A stretch of DNA of 7,254 nt from Clostridiales bacterium (GTDB lineage Bacteria > Bacillota > Clostridia > Oscillospirales > QAMX01), in assembly GCA_003149835.1 (NCBI GenBank), contig QAMX01000133.1:1-7254 (forward strand). The letters are read 5' to 3'. The notes beneath the pieces are model-generated. The model saw only the letters and a list, made by a program, of their open reading frames with translations. It made no database searches and had not been told where the DNA came from. The position numbers and the translations under genes were made by a program. Positions 1-6,392 of the stretch are shown piece after piece; position 1 is the stretch's first letter; each line of letters begins with the position of its first letter.

Positions 1-1327
1 CGCCGTCCGGCGTTTTTTGCCACATAGCGATCGCGTGCTCGGTGTCGGGATCGGCGTATGGCGAGCCGGCGCAGAGAATTTCGTCCCCGTCGGCGGCAAG
101 CCGCGCAAAAAGCCGCGCCTTCAAGTCCGCTTTGATCTCCGCATAACGCGCGTCATCCGCGAGGTTCGAGAGCTCGCAGGGGTCATTTTCGAGATCATAG
201 AGCTCTTCAAACGGCCGCGGCGTATTGTAGATCGGGGTCAAAACGTCGTACCCGACCAGTTCCGTAAACGAGTTGCCGGTGGCGACGGGGAGGCCGGGAT
301 TCAAGTTGAGAATGAGCTTAAAGCGCCTCGTCCGAATCGCGCGAACCGGCGCGTCGGTGTTGTCAAACGACACCTCGGAAATACAGAAGTCGCGCGGTTC
401 GCCAGTTCCCAGAAGCTGGGGAAGCTGGCTGACGCCGTCGCAGCCCTCCGGCGGCGCGATGCCGAGCAGCTCGCAGAGCGTGGGCAGGATGTCCACATGG
501 CTGGACAGGCCGGAGACCGCTTTGCCGCTTTCGGGCAGAACGCCGCCCCAGAAGATCAGCGGCACGCCGGTGCCGGAATCATAGCAGGACTGCTTGGCGC
601 GCGGAAAGTCGATGCCGTGATCGCAGCTGAAATACAGCAGCGTATCGTCATAAAGGCCGAGCTCGCGGATACGCCGCGTCAGGCGGCCGACCGCGGTGTC
701 CGCGGCCGTGACGGCCTTGGTAAACCGCGCCAGCATTTCCCGCGCCGGCCAAACGTCGGGAAGCTGCGGAAGCAGGGGAGGCAGAACGGCGGCGTCGATT
801 TCCTCATCGGTGACGGGCAGGTTATACGGCGAGTGGGCCTCTGAAAACGCGGCGGCGATATACATGGGCGTGTCGGCGGCGCGGTTTTCCAGCAGGCGGA
901 TCACGCTGTCGGCGACGTCGGACGCAGCGGCGGAGGCCGTCTCGCTGTGGTCGTAGCCGAGCAGCCGCACGCCGGAGCAATCGTGACCGCCGTATGGGTA
1001 AGCGCCGCCGGCGATCCCGCGGTATTCTTTTTCCTCGGCAAACCCGCAGCGATAGGTTTCATAGCCGGCGGTGCGCATCAGGCGCGGCAGCGTTTCCACG
1101 TTGTGATTGTAGAAGCAGATTTCCGCGTTGTGCAGGTATTTGCCGGTCAGCACCGAGGCGCGCGAGGGAATACAGACCGTTCCGGTCGAGAAGTGGTTTT
1201 CAAACCGGACGCCCTCGGCGGCCATGGCGTCGATATTCGGCGTCACCGCGTCGGCCGCGCCGTAGCAGCCGAACTGCCGTCCGGCGTCATGGAGCAGGAC
1301 GCCAATGATGAGCTTTGGTTTTCGCAT
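1..1327 (-). CDS. Sulfatase (Cys-type, HDxGR subgroup), 3' end outside window
   Basis: Alkaline-phosphatase-superfamily sulfatase, expected to hydrolyse a sulfate ester or N-sulfate, probably on a sugar. The 442 residues in the window are in frame without a stop; the C-terminus lies beyond base 1. Residues 52-62 (CIPSRASVLTG) match the sulfatase signature C-x-P-S-R-x-x-x-L-T-G, so Cys52 would be converted to formylglycine. Other family landmarks are H13-D14 in HDAGR near the N-terminus (in place of the commoner DD), H165 in SEAHSPY, D236-H237-G238, K245 in PRAK, and a C-terminal EELYDLENDP block (375-384). The HDxGR start resembles bacterial heparan N-sulfatase-like proteins, but the substrate cannot be read from sequence. 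There is no signal peptide, so it should act in the cytoplasm. AAAGGAGA (1336-1343) lies 8 bases before the ATG and fixes the start. A radical SAM gene ends 205 bases upstream. Confidence 0.93.
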   Translation of the reverse strand, partial: MRKPKLIIGVLLHDAGRQFGCYGAADAVTPNIDAMAAEGVRFENHFSTGTVCIPSRASVLTGKYLHNAEICFYNHNVETLPRLMRTAGYETYRCGFAEEKEYRGIAGGAYPYGGHDCSGVRLLGYDHSETASAAASDVADSVIRLLENRAADTPMYIAAAFSEAHSPYNLPVTDEEIDAAVLPPLLPQLPDVWPAREMLARFTKAVTAADTAVGRLTRRIRELGLYDDTLLYFSCDHGIDFPRAKQSCYDSGTGVPLIFWGGVLPESGKAVSGLSSHVDILPTLCELLGIAPPEGCDGVSQLPQLLGTGEPRDFCISEVSFDNTDAPVRAIRTRRFKLILNLNPGLPVATGNSFTELVGYDVLTPIYNTPRPFEELYDLENDPCELSNLADDARYAEIKADLKARLFARLAADGDEILCAGSPYADPDTEHAIAMWQKTPDG

Positions 1328-1389
1328 ATCAAAAATCTCCTTTGCACGCAGAATAAAAATCGCTTCGGATAGTCGGCTGAGGCGCAAAA

Positions 1390-1406
1390 TCTGTCCGCGC
1401 GACAGA
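1390..1406 (-). terminator. Weak hairpin between the radical SAM and sulfatase genes
   Basis: On the minus strand TCTGTC pairs with GACAGA around a 5-base GCGCG loop, followed at once by a short TTTT. It lies about 125 bases after the radical SAM stop and about 60 before the sulfatase ATG. It could be a weak terminator for the upstream gene or a leader structure of the sulfatase. The stem is only 6 bp and the T-run short, so the call is tentative. The rest of the gap (1328-1532) shows the sulfatase Shine-Dalgarno site and a small CCGCT-GAAA-AGCGG hairpin at 1513-1526, but no convincing promoter. Confidence 0.25.
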
Positions 1407-1532
1407 GCGCTTTCCCGGAATATCCGTGCATTTGCCGCTCCGCAGAAAGCGAATCAGCCGGAAGCTTTGCGAGAATGGATGCGGCGCGGCCGAGGCGTTT
1501 GGAAACAACCGGCCGCTTTTCAGCGGGCAGTC

Positions 1533-2537
1533 TCAGCTTCGCAGCGTGCCGCAGAGCCGCTCGTCGGTGACGTCATGGATATGCAGGCCGTACTCGGCGA
1601 TATAGCGCCGCTGCCATTTCCAGAACAGGTCGCGCGGCCGGTACAGGCGCGTGCTGGCGGGGTCGCCGTACAGCTTTGCCAATTCGTGAATCGGCGGAAT
1701 TGCGGCGTAATAGGCGTCGTCAAGCCCCTCCACATAGGCGATAATTTCCTCACAGGCCATGCTTTCCAGCATCTCAATATTTTCCTCGGTCAGACAAATC
1801 CGCAGGGCTCGCTTGGTGTATTCGGGCAGCGAGTCTTCGGTCAGCCACTCCGCTTCCGTCTTGTGGCGGCGCAGCGACAGCGCCGCGCGCACCTCGGCAG
1901 GCAGCCTTCCGCAGTCCTCCCGCGTCAAACGCGCCGCTTCGAGCAGATGGCCGCGGCCTCTGTAATCCGGCAGAAAGGCGTGGATGTTTGCGGGCTCGAC
2001 AAACGCCGTCAACGTGCAGAGCAGGGGAGCGATCATATCGGCGTTTTCCGCGGTGACGGGGATGCTGGGCGCACAGACAAGCCCTGCGTCGGCCGCATAT
2101 TTCGTTGCGGTGAGCATGAAGTCGTAATCGCCGCTGCGGCCGGCGAAGCGGTCGTGATAAGCGCGGTCTCCGAAAAAGCTCGTGTCGATTTGGTCGATTC
2201 CCAAACGACGGAGATGACCGAGCCACTGTCGGGTTTCCGCCTCGGAACGGATTCTGACGCCGTTGACTTGGAGAAAATTGGCGCCGATCATGCCGAGCGC
2301 ACGGTTAAAAGCGAGATTGTCAGCCAGCTCCGGGTATTCGGCGCAATAGCCGACAGTATAGCTGAGAGGCAGCGGTGAACCGGTGCGCTGTTTCCAGTCG
2401 GCGAAGCGTTCGGCGAGTCTTCGGCCTCGAAAATAGTCGACGCCGGTTTGCCGTTTGACGGAGCCGAGCAGACAATATGTACAGGCACAGCCGCAGGCAG
2501 CACAGTGGTTCTGAACGTCGATAGACACCGTTTCCAT
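1533..2537 (-). CDS. Radical SAM enzyme of unknown substrate, no visible SPASM domain
   Basis: 334 residues. Residues 15-22 (CGCACTYC) contain the CX3CX2C radical SAM motif: C15, C19 and C22 would ligate the [4Fe-4S] cluster that cleaves S-adenosylmethionine. C12 and C17 are extra cysteines in the same cluster. The following region looks like a radical SAM barrel: a strand and loop near FLQVNG, then IDQIDTSFFGDRAYHDRFAG, then AGLVCAPSIPVTAEN, then HAFLPDYRGRG. The C-terminal third is helical and lacks the spaced Cys groups of a SPASM/twitch domain, so it does not look like a standard anaerobic sulfatase-maturating enzyme. I do not recognise the subfamily. The ATG at 2537 is chosen over one at 2618 because AAGGAGA (2546-2552) sits 8 bases before it and the longer form adds 27 residues with no family match. 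It lies between the Cys/Asp-rich small gene and the sulfatase; no promoter is obvious. Confidence 0.88.
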   Translation of the reverse strand: METVSIDVQNHCAACGCACTYCLLGSVKRQTGVDYFRGRRLAERFADWKQRTGSPLPLSYTVGYCAEYPELADNLAFNRALGMIGANFLQVNGVRIRSEAETRQWLGHLRRLGIDQIDTSFFGDRAYHDRFAGRSGDYDFMLTATKYAADAGLVCAPSIPVTAENADMIAPLLCTLTAFVEPANIHAFLPDYRGRGHLLEAARLTREDCGRLPAEVRAALSLRRHKTEAEWLTEDSLPEYTKRALRICLTEENIEMLESMACEEIIAYVEGLDDAYYAAIPPIHELAKLYGDPASTRLYRPRDLFWKWQRRYIAEYGLHIHDVTDERLCGTLRS

Positions 2538-2591
2538 CGGGAAATCTCCTTCCTTTTTCCTTGCGCGGCGCTCCCACCGGTGATCTTTGCA

Positions 2592-2630
2592 CAAACCGGC
2601 CGTTTGAGAAGGGAGCATGGCAAGCCATGC
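2592..2630 (-). other. Two short dyads in the leader of the radical SAM gene
   Basis: On the minus strand GCATGG-CTTG-CCATGC (2615-2630) is a perfect hairpin with a CUUG-type tetraloop, and CAAAC-GGCCG-GTTTG (2592-2606) is a second small hairpin nearer the gene. Both lie between the upstream terminator and the radical SAM ATG. They may be RNA structures or operator half-sites; nothing in the sequence decides. No sigma-A promoter could be recognised in this gap. Confidence 0.35.
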
Positions 2631-2643
2631 GAAAGCTTCCGAT

Positions 2644-2685
2644 ACAGAGAAAGACGAGGGAAAAATGTCCCTCGTCTTTCTCTGT
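2644..2685 (-). terminator. Strong rho-independent terminator after the Cys/Asp-rich gene
   Basis: Bases 2644-2661 pair perfectly with 2668-2685, an 18-bp stem around a 6-base loop. It starts 38 bases after the stop of the 79-residue gene. The 3' arm is rich in T (GTCTTTCTCTGT) on either strand, so it may work in both directions. There is no separate T-run beyond the stem; the U-rich part lies inside the distal stem. Confidence 0.8.
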
Positions 2686-2722
2686 CAAACGCCGTTGTGA
2701 AAACGGCGCGTTATTGTCATAT

Positions 2723-2962
2723 TTACGCGTTTTCTTCGCCGGTGGCTTCTTCGCCGCAATCGCAGCAGCCGCAGTCGCAGTCGTCGGCGTCGGATTCATC
2801 GTCGTCGCAGCAGCAATCGCACTCGTCGTCGTCGTCGATGTAGCAGCAGGAATCGTCGCAGTCTTCATCTTTTTTGATGAAATAGAGCACCGTATAAACC
2901 GTACCGGCAATAGCGGCGATGCCGAGAACGATAGCGCCGAGAACCGTCAAAAACTTTTTCAT
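2723..2962 (-). CDS. Membrane-anchored small protein with Cys/Asp-rich tail
   Basis: 79 residues, family not recognised. Residues 1-3 (MKK) precede one hydrophobic helix at about 4-29, then KK at 30-31. Residues 32-79 are of extreme composition: 17 Asp, 7 Glu and 12 Cys in 48 positions, with Cys at 35, 39, 40, 48, 50-52, 62, 64, 66, 67 and 69. Such a tail could bind metal ions or form disulfides; that is inference. Lysines flank the helix on both sides, so the side of the membrane carrying the tail cannot be settled. It is unlikely to be a chance ORF: AGGAGGT (2969-2975) sits 6 bases before the ATG, a near-consensus promoter lies upstream and a strong terminator downstream, making it a single-gene unit. 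The tail is coded by GAC, GAT, TGC and TGT triplets, giving a repeat-like tract prone to length change. Confidence 0.88.
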   Translation of the reverse strand: MKKFLTVLGAIVLGIAAIAGTVYTVLYFIKKDEDCDDSCCYIDDDDECDCCCDDDESDADDCDCGCCDCGEEATGEENA

Positions 2963-2968
2963 TGTTTG

Positions 2969-2975
2969 ACCTCCT
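2969..2975 (-). promoter_or_regulatory. Consensus ribosome binding site of the Cys/Asp-rich gene
   Basis: AGGAGGT on the minus strand, 6 bases before the ATG at 2962. It is the strongest Shine-Dalgarno site in the window and argues for high translation of the small protein. Confidence 0.85.
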
Positions 2976-2985
2976 ACATAATATC

Positions 2986-3000
2986 CTCTGTGCCGCAGAG
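2986..3000 (-). other. Small hairpin in the 5' leader of the Cys/Asp-rich gene
   Basis: CTCTG-CGGCA-CAGAG on the minus strand, a 5-bp stem with a 5-base loop, lies between the predicted transcription start (about 3016) and the ribosome binding site. It may stabilise the messenger or be incidental. Confidence 0.35.
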
Positions 3001-3022
3001 CATATGATTTTCAACTTCCTAT

Positions 3023-3051
3023 ATGATACACATTTTGGCTCAAAAAGTCAA
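3023..3051 (-). promoter_or_regulatory. Sigma-A-type promoter of the Cys/Asp-rich gene
   Basis: Minus-strand -35 TTGACT (3046-3051) and -10 TATCAT (3023-3028), each one base from consensus, are separated by exactly 17 bases. Predicted start is near 3016, giving a leader of about 54 bases. The surroundings are AT-rich against a GC-rich background. A CGGGAA/TTCCCG dyad with a 14-base spacer lies just upstream (about 3060-3085) and could be a regulator site, though the evidence is slight. Confidence 0.85.
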
Positions 3052-3109
3052 GTCCTATACGGGAAAAATTATCCATAAATTCCCGCAACTGCAAAAAATT
3101 TACATATCA

Positions 3110-3181
3110 CCGCGCCCATGCGGAAAAAGGCGCGGCCAAACGCCGGCCGGATTTGTTTTTTCGAGGACAGATGACCGGCCG
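3110..3181 (-). terminator. Inverted repeats downstream of secA, possible terminator
   Basis: Two dyads follow the secA stop. CGGCCGG (3175-3181) pairs with CCGGCCG (3144-3150) across a 24-base loop. CCGCGCC (3129-3135) pairs with GGCGCGG (3110-3116) across a 12-base loop that begins with five T. Neither is followed directly by a T-run; one occurs about 10 bases past the second stem. They are the best candidates for ending secA transcription before the next promoter, but neither is a textbook terminator. Confidence 0.3.
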
Positions 3182-3229
3182 CAGGCGCAACCGGACGCGG
3201 TATCAGCGCCGGCATAGGCTTTCGCAGAC

Positions 3230-6004
3230 TTACTGCTCGCCGCCCTGTGTGAAGCCGCAGCACTTTTTGTATTTCTTGCCGCTCCCGCAGGGACAGGGAT
3301 CGTTCCGGCCGACCTTTGCGGCTTTGGTGACGACCGGTTTTTTCTTCACCGTTCCGTCTCCCGCCGTGGCTGTGACCGGCTTGGCGACGGCCTGACGCTC
3401 CGGCGTCTTATTGCGGAACCGGAACGTCATCAGATTCCGCGCCGTGTCCTCACAGATCGACTGAACCATAGCCTCGAACATATCGTAGCCCTCTTTTTTG
3501 TAGGCGAGGATCGGATCCGTCTGGCCGTAGGCGCGCAGACCGATGCCGCGGCGGAATTCGTCCATCGCGTCGATGTGATCCATCCACTTTTCGTCGACCG
3601 AGCGCAGCAGGACGATGCGTTCCAGCTCCCGCATGACATTGGAGCCGAATTCGGCTTCGCGCGCGGCATATTTCTGATCGACGGCCTGCAAAACCGATTC
3701 TACGGCCTGCTCCTGTGTCATTCCGAGCAGATAGGAGCTGTTTTCCTTAAAATAGTCGGGCGGGACAAAGATCGGCGCGAGCAGCGCCGTCAGGCGGACG
3801 ACGGAAGCGGCGTCCACGGTTTCGCCCTCGCCGACGACGGAGCAGACGTAGCGTGTGACCGTATCGTGCAGCATTTTGGTGACGTAGTCGTGCACATCCT
3901 CGCCGTCGAGCACCATCCGCCGCTCCTTGTAGATGGTTTCACGCTGGACGTTCATCACGTCGTCGTATTCGAGAACGTGCTTTCTGGTTTGGAAGTTGCG
4001 GCTTTCCAGCCGCTTCTGCGCTGACTCGATGGCGTTGGTCAGCATCTTGGAATCAATCGGCGTATTCTCGTCGACGCCCAATGAATTCATCATGCTCATG
4101 ATCCGTTCGCTGCCGAACAGGCGCATCAGATCGTCTTCGAGCGAGATGTAGAAGCGGCTCTCGCCGGGGTCGCCCTGCCGCGCCGAGCGGCCGCGCAGCT
4201 GGTTGTCGATCCGGCGGCTCTCGTGCCGCTCTGTGCCGATGATGAAGAGGCCGCCGGCGGCGATGACGTCCTTGGCCTCCGCGCTGGTTTCCGCCTTGTG
4301 CTTCTGGTAAAATTCCTTATACAGCCGCCGCGCCTCTAAGATATGCTCGTCCTCGGTATGCGTGAGGCTGGTGCACTCGTAGATCAGCTCCTGCGGGTCG
4401 ACGCCCTCCGGCGGCGGGTTTTTGGCATAAAACTTGGAGAGCTCGTTTTTGGCGAGGTATTCCGGATTGCCGCCGAGGAGAATGTCCGTACCGCGGCCGG
4501 CCATGTTCGTCGCGATGGTGACAGCGCCCTTTTTGCCTGCCTGCGCGACGATCTGCGCTTCTTTTTCATGCTGCTTGGCGTTCAAAACCTCGTGCTTAAC
4601 GCCCTTGCGTTTGAGCATATGCGAGAGCAGCTCGCTCTTTTCAATCGAAATCGTACCCACGAGCACGGGCTGGCCCTTTGCGTGACTCTCAACGATCTGC
4701 TCGATGACGGCGTTAAACTTGCCAGCCTCGGTTTTATAGACAGAGTCGGAATGATCGGTGCGGATCATCGGCAGATTGGTCGGAATTTCGATGACGTCGA
4801 GGGCGTAAATGTGCTTAAATTCCTCTTCCTCGGTTTTCGCGGTGCCCGTCATGCCGGAGAGCTTGGCGTACATGCGGAAATAGTTCTGGAAGGTGATCGT
4901 CGCCAGCGTTTTGTTTTCGCGCTCGACCTTGACGTGCTCCTTGGCTTCGATCGCCTGATGCAATCCCTCGGAATAGCGGCGGCCGAACATCAGACGACCG
5001 GTGAATTCGTCGACGATGATGACCTCGCCGTCCCGCACGACGTAATCGATATCCCGGGTCATGATGCCGTGGGCGCGGATGGCCTGGTTGATATGGTGCG
5101 CGATCGTCGAATTTTCCGGATCGGTGAGATTTTCGAGATGAAAGGCTTTCTCCGCCTTGGCGACGCCGGAGGCCGTCAGCGTTACGGTTTTGGCTTTTTC
5201 GTCGACGATATAGTCGGCGTCGAAATCGTCCTGAGATTCTTTTGAATCCAGCTCGCGCACCTTCATGCAGCGCAGGTGTGCGGCAAAGCTGTCGGCGAGC
5301 GCGTAGAGCTGGGTCGACTCCTCGCCCTGCCCGGAGATGATCAGCGGCGTACGTGCCTCGTCGATGAGGATGGAGTCCACCTCGTCGACGATGGCGAAGT
5401 CGTGTCCGCGCTGTACCATTTGGTTTTTATAGAGAACCATGTTGTCGCGCAGATAATCAAAGCCGAATTCATTGTTGGTGCCGTAGGTGATGTCGCATTC
5501 ATACGCCTTTTTGCGCGCTGCGTTGTCCATATCATGGAGAATGACGCCGACGGAAAGGCCGAGGAACTTGTGGACAAGCCCCATCTGTTCGCCCTGGAAT
5601 TTGGCGAGATATTCGTTGACCGTGACAATATGAACGCTTTTGCCGGTCAGTGCGTTGAGATAGGAAGGGTACAGCGCCGTCGAGGTCTTGCCCTCGCCGG
5701 TTTTCATCTCGGCGATCCGCCCCTGATGCAGGATCACCGCGCCGATCAGCTGTACCTTAAAAGCCCGAAAACCGAGGATGCGGTAGGAGGCCTCGCGCAC
5801 GGTGGCGAAAGCTTCCGGCAAAAGTTCGTCAAGCTCCGCTCCCGCGGCGAGCCGTTCTTTGAATTCGGCGGTTTTGGCCGCAAGCGCGCTGTCCGAGAGC
5901 GCGGCGTATTCGGTTTCGAGCGCCAGAGTTTTGTCAACCAGCGGCATGATCTTTTTGATCTCTCTGTCGCTGGCCGTCCCGAACAGCTTTGTGATAATAC
6001 CCAT
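3230..6004 (-). CDS. secA: Preprotein translocase ATPase SecA
   Basis: 924 residues, complete. The cytosolic motor drives unfolded secretory proteins through SecYEG using ATP. Walker A is at 101-107 (KTGEGKT), the DEAD-type Walker B at about 206-216 ([11 protein letters not shown]), motif [13 protein letters not shown] at 384-396, [12 protein letters not shown] at 501-512 and motif VI near 604-614. [15 protein letters not shown] (804-818) lies in the helical scaffold. The tail has a linker, then a SEC-C zinc motif with C904, C906, C915 and C916. About 70 residues (513-582) between MAGRGTD and [11 protein letters not shown] are absent from B. subtilis SecA but typical, as I recall, of Clostridia. 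Motif VI reads GRSARQGD instead of GRSGRQGD, and YLAKFQGEQ replaces the usual YLA-x-RDAE. The ATG at 6004 is preferred over 6016: GAGG (6011-6014) is 6 bases before it and SecA usually begins MG-x-x-x-KLF. prfB, a common neighbour, is not downstream. Confidence 0.98.
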   Translation of the reverse strand: MGIITKLFGTASDREIKKIMPLVDKTLALETEYAALSDSALAAKTAEFKERLAAGAELDELLPEAFATVREASYRILGFRAFKVQLIGAVILHQGRIAEMKTGEGKTSTALYPSYLNALTGKSVHIVTVNEYLAKFQGEQMGLVHKFLGLSVGVILHDMDNAARKKAYECDITYGTNNEFGFDYLRDNMVLYKNQMVQRGHDFAIVDEVDSILIDEARTPLIISGQGEESTQLYALADSFAAHLRCMKVRELDSKESQDDFDADYIVDEKAKTVTLTASGVAKAEKAFHLENLTDPENSTIAHHINQAIRAHGIMTRDIDYVVRDGEVIIVDEFTGRLMFGRRYSEGLHQAIEAKEHVKVERENKTLATITFQNYFRMYAKLSGMTGTAKTEEEEFKHIYALDVIEIPTNLPMIRTDHSDSVYKTEAGKFNAVIEQIVESHAKGQPVLVGTISIEKSELLSHMLKRKGVKHEVLNAKQHEKEAQIVAQAGKKGAVTIATNMAGRGTDILLGGNPEYLAKNELSKFYAKNPPPEGVDPQELIYECTSLTHTEDEHILEARRLYKEFYQKHKAETSAEAKDVIAAGGLFIIGTERHESRRIDNQLRGRSARQGDPGESRFYISLEDDLMRLFGSERIMSMMNSLGVDENTPIDSKMLTNAIESAQKRLESRNFQTRKHVLEYDDVMNVQRETIYKERRMVLDGEDVHDYVTKMLHDTVTRYVCSVVGEGETVDAASVVRLTALLAPIFVPPDYFKENSSYLLGMTQEQAVESVLQAVDQKYAAREAEFGSNVMRELERIVLLRSVDEKWMDHIDAMDEFRRGIGLRAYGQTDPILAYKKEGYDMFEAMVQSICEDTARNLMTFRFRNKTPERQAVAKPVTATAGDGTVKKKPVVTKAAKVGRNDPCPCGSGKKYKKCCGFTQGGEQ

Positions 6005-6198
6005 ATGGTGCCTCATTTCTCGCCGCGCAAAAACATCAAAATTCAGACGCAGAGCTCATGCGTGCGGCGTGCAATGAGTTCCGCAAAGCAAAATACGTCC
6101 GGGAAAAAGCGGGACAGCCGGGCTTTCGCTGGGCCGCGCCGCAGTTCCCGATCGGCTGCGAATCGAAAAACAACAGGGAAGGATCCCATCCAAAATAT
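6005..6198 (-). other. Long GC-rich 5' leader of secA
   Basis: About 190 bases lie between the predicted transcription start and the secA ATG. Visible structures on the minus strand include CTCAT(T)GC/GCATGAG, a 7-bp stem with one bulged T and a 9-base loop (6055-6078), and a wider CAGCCG/CGGCTG pairing further upstream. A 48-codon open frame (ATG 6189, TGA 6043-6045) fills most of the leader. It starts within about 10 bases of the predicted transcript start, has no Shine-Dalgarno site, is Arg-rich and has no signal peptide, so it is probably chance. No known riboswitch or T-box was recognised. Confidence 0.45.
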
Positions 6199-6204
6199 AG
6201 ACAT

Positions 6205-6231
6205 ATTATATTATAACACATTTTTCTTCAA
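6205..6231 (-). promoter_or_regulatory. Probable secA promoter with tandem -10 boxes
   Basis: The minus strand carries two overlapping TATAAT boxes (6210-6215 and 6205-6210). The first is preceded by TGT, an extended -10 (TGn). The second is 15 bases from TTGAAG (6226-6231), a fair -35. The region is sharply AT-rich in a GC-rich setting and lies between the upstream terminator and secA. An 11-base palindrome GTAAAATTTAC (6248-6258) sits upstream and might be an operator. Which box sets the start cannot be decided by reading. Confidence 0.75.
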
Positions 6232-6312
6232 TAAAAAAGCCCGGTTTGTAAATTTTACAGAGGCTGTTCTGCGCGAAAGCGTAATCCGGAGGCGGCAGAG
6301 GGCGGAGTACCG

Positions 6313-6368
6313 GCAAAAAGAGAAAGCGTATTCAGCGCTGCGGCGCCGTGCCGAAGCGCTGAATACGC
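6313..6368 (-). terminator. Strong rho-independent terminator of the spoIIP-like gene
   Basis: Bases 6326-6339 pair perfectly with 6355-6368 (14 bp), and inside them CGGC (6341-6344) pairs with GCCG (6350-6353) around a 5-base loop. On the minus strand the stem is followed by TTTCTCTTTTTGCC. It starts 25 bases after the stop of the SpoIIP-like gene and separates it from secA. Confidence 0.9.
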
Positions 6369-6392
6369 ATCCTCTCTCGCAAACGCCGCCGA

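Noticed and set aside
17..844. 275-codon plus-strand open frame opposite the sulfatase
   Set aside because: The minus strand carries an unmistakable sulfatase signature over the same bases; the plus-strand product is Arg- and Gly-rich without a family match.
1486..1520. GCGGCCG/CGGCCGC hairpin followed by TTTT on the plus strand
   Set aside because: It looks like a plus-strand terminator with a 17-base loop, but no plus-strand gene precedes it, and on the minus strand it lacks a T-run.
1305..2378. 357-codon plus-strand open frame opposite the radical SAM gene
   Set aside because: It is a shadow of the minus-strand gene; no domain or ribosome binding site supports it.
1533..2537. Calling the radical SAM gene an anaerobic sulfatase-maturating enzyme from its neighbour
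   Set aside because: The C-terminal cysteine clusters of that family are not seen; proximity alone is not enough.
2538..2618. Longer start of the radical SAM gene at 2618
   Set aside because: The ATG at 2537 has a well-placed Shine-Dalgarno site inside the longer form, and the added 27 residues look non-coding and cover a leader hairpin.
2748..2875. Runs of tcg and gca triplets resembling a microsatellite
   Set aside because: They are the coding sequence of the Asp/Cys-rich tail of the small minus-strand gene; composition explains the repeat look. The hydrophobic plus-strand frame over it is the mirror of these codons.
4343..5245. 300-codon plus-strand open frame inside secA
   Set aside because: It is antisense to a fully supported secA; long antisense frames are expected from the codon bias of a GC-rich gene, and the product matches no family.
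6036..6221. 61-codon minus-strand open frame upstream of secA
   Set aside because: Its ATG lies upstream of the -10 boxes, so the predicted secA transcript would not contain it, and it has no ribosome binding site.
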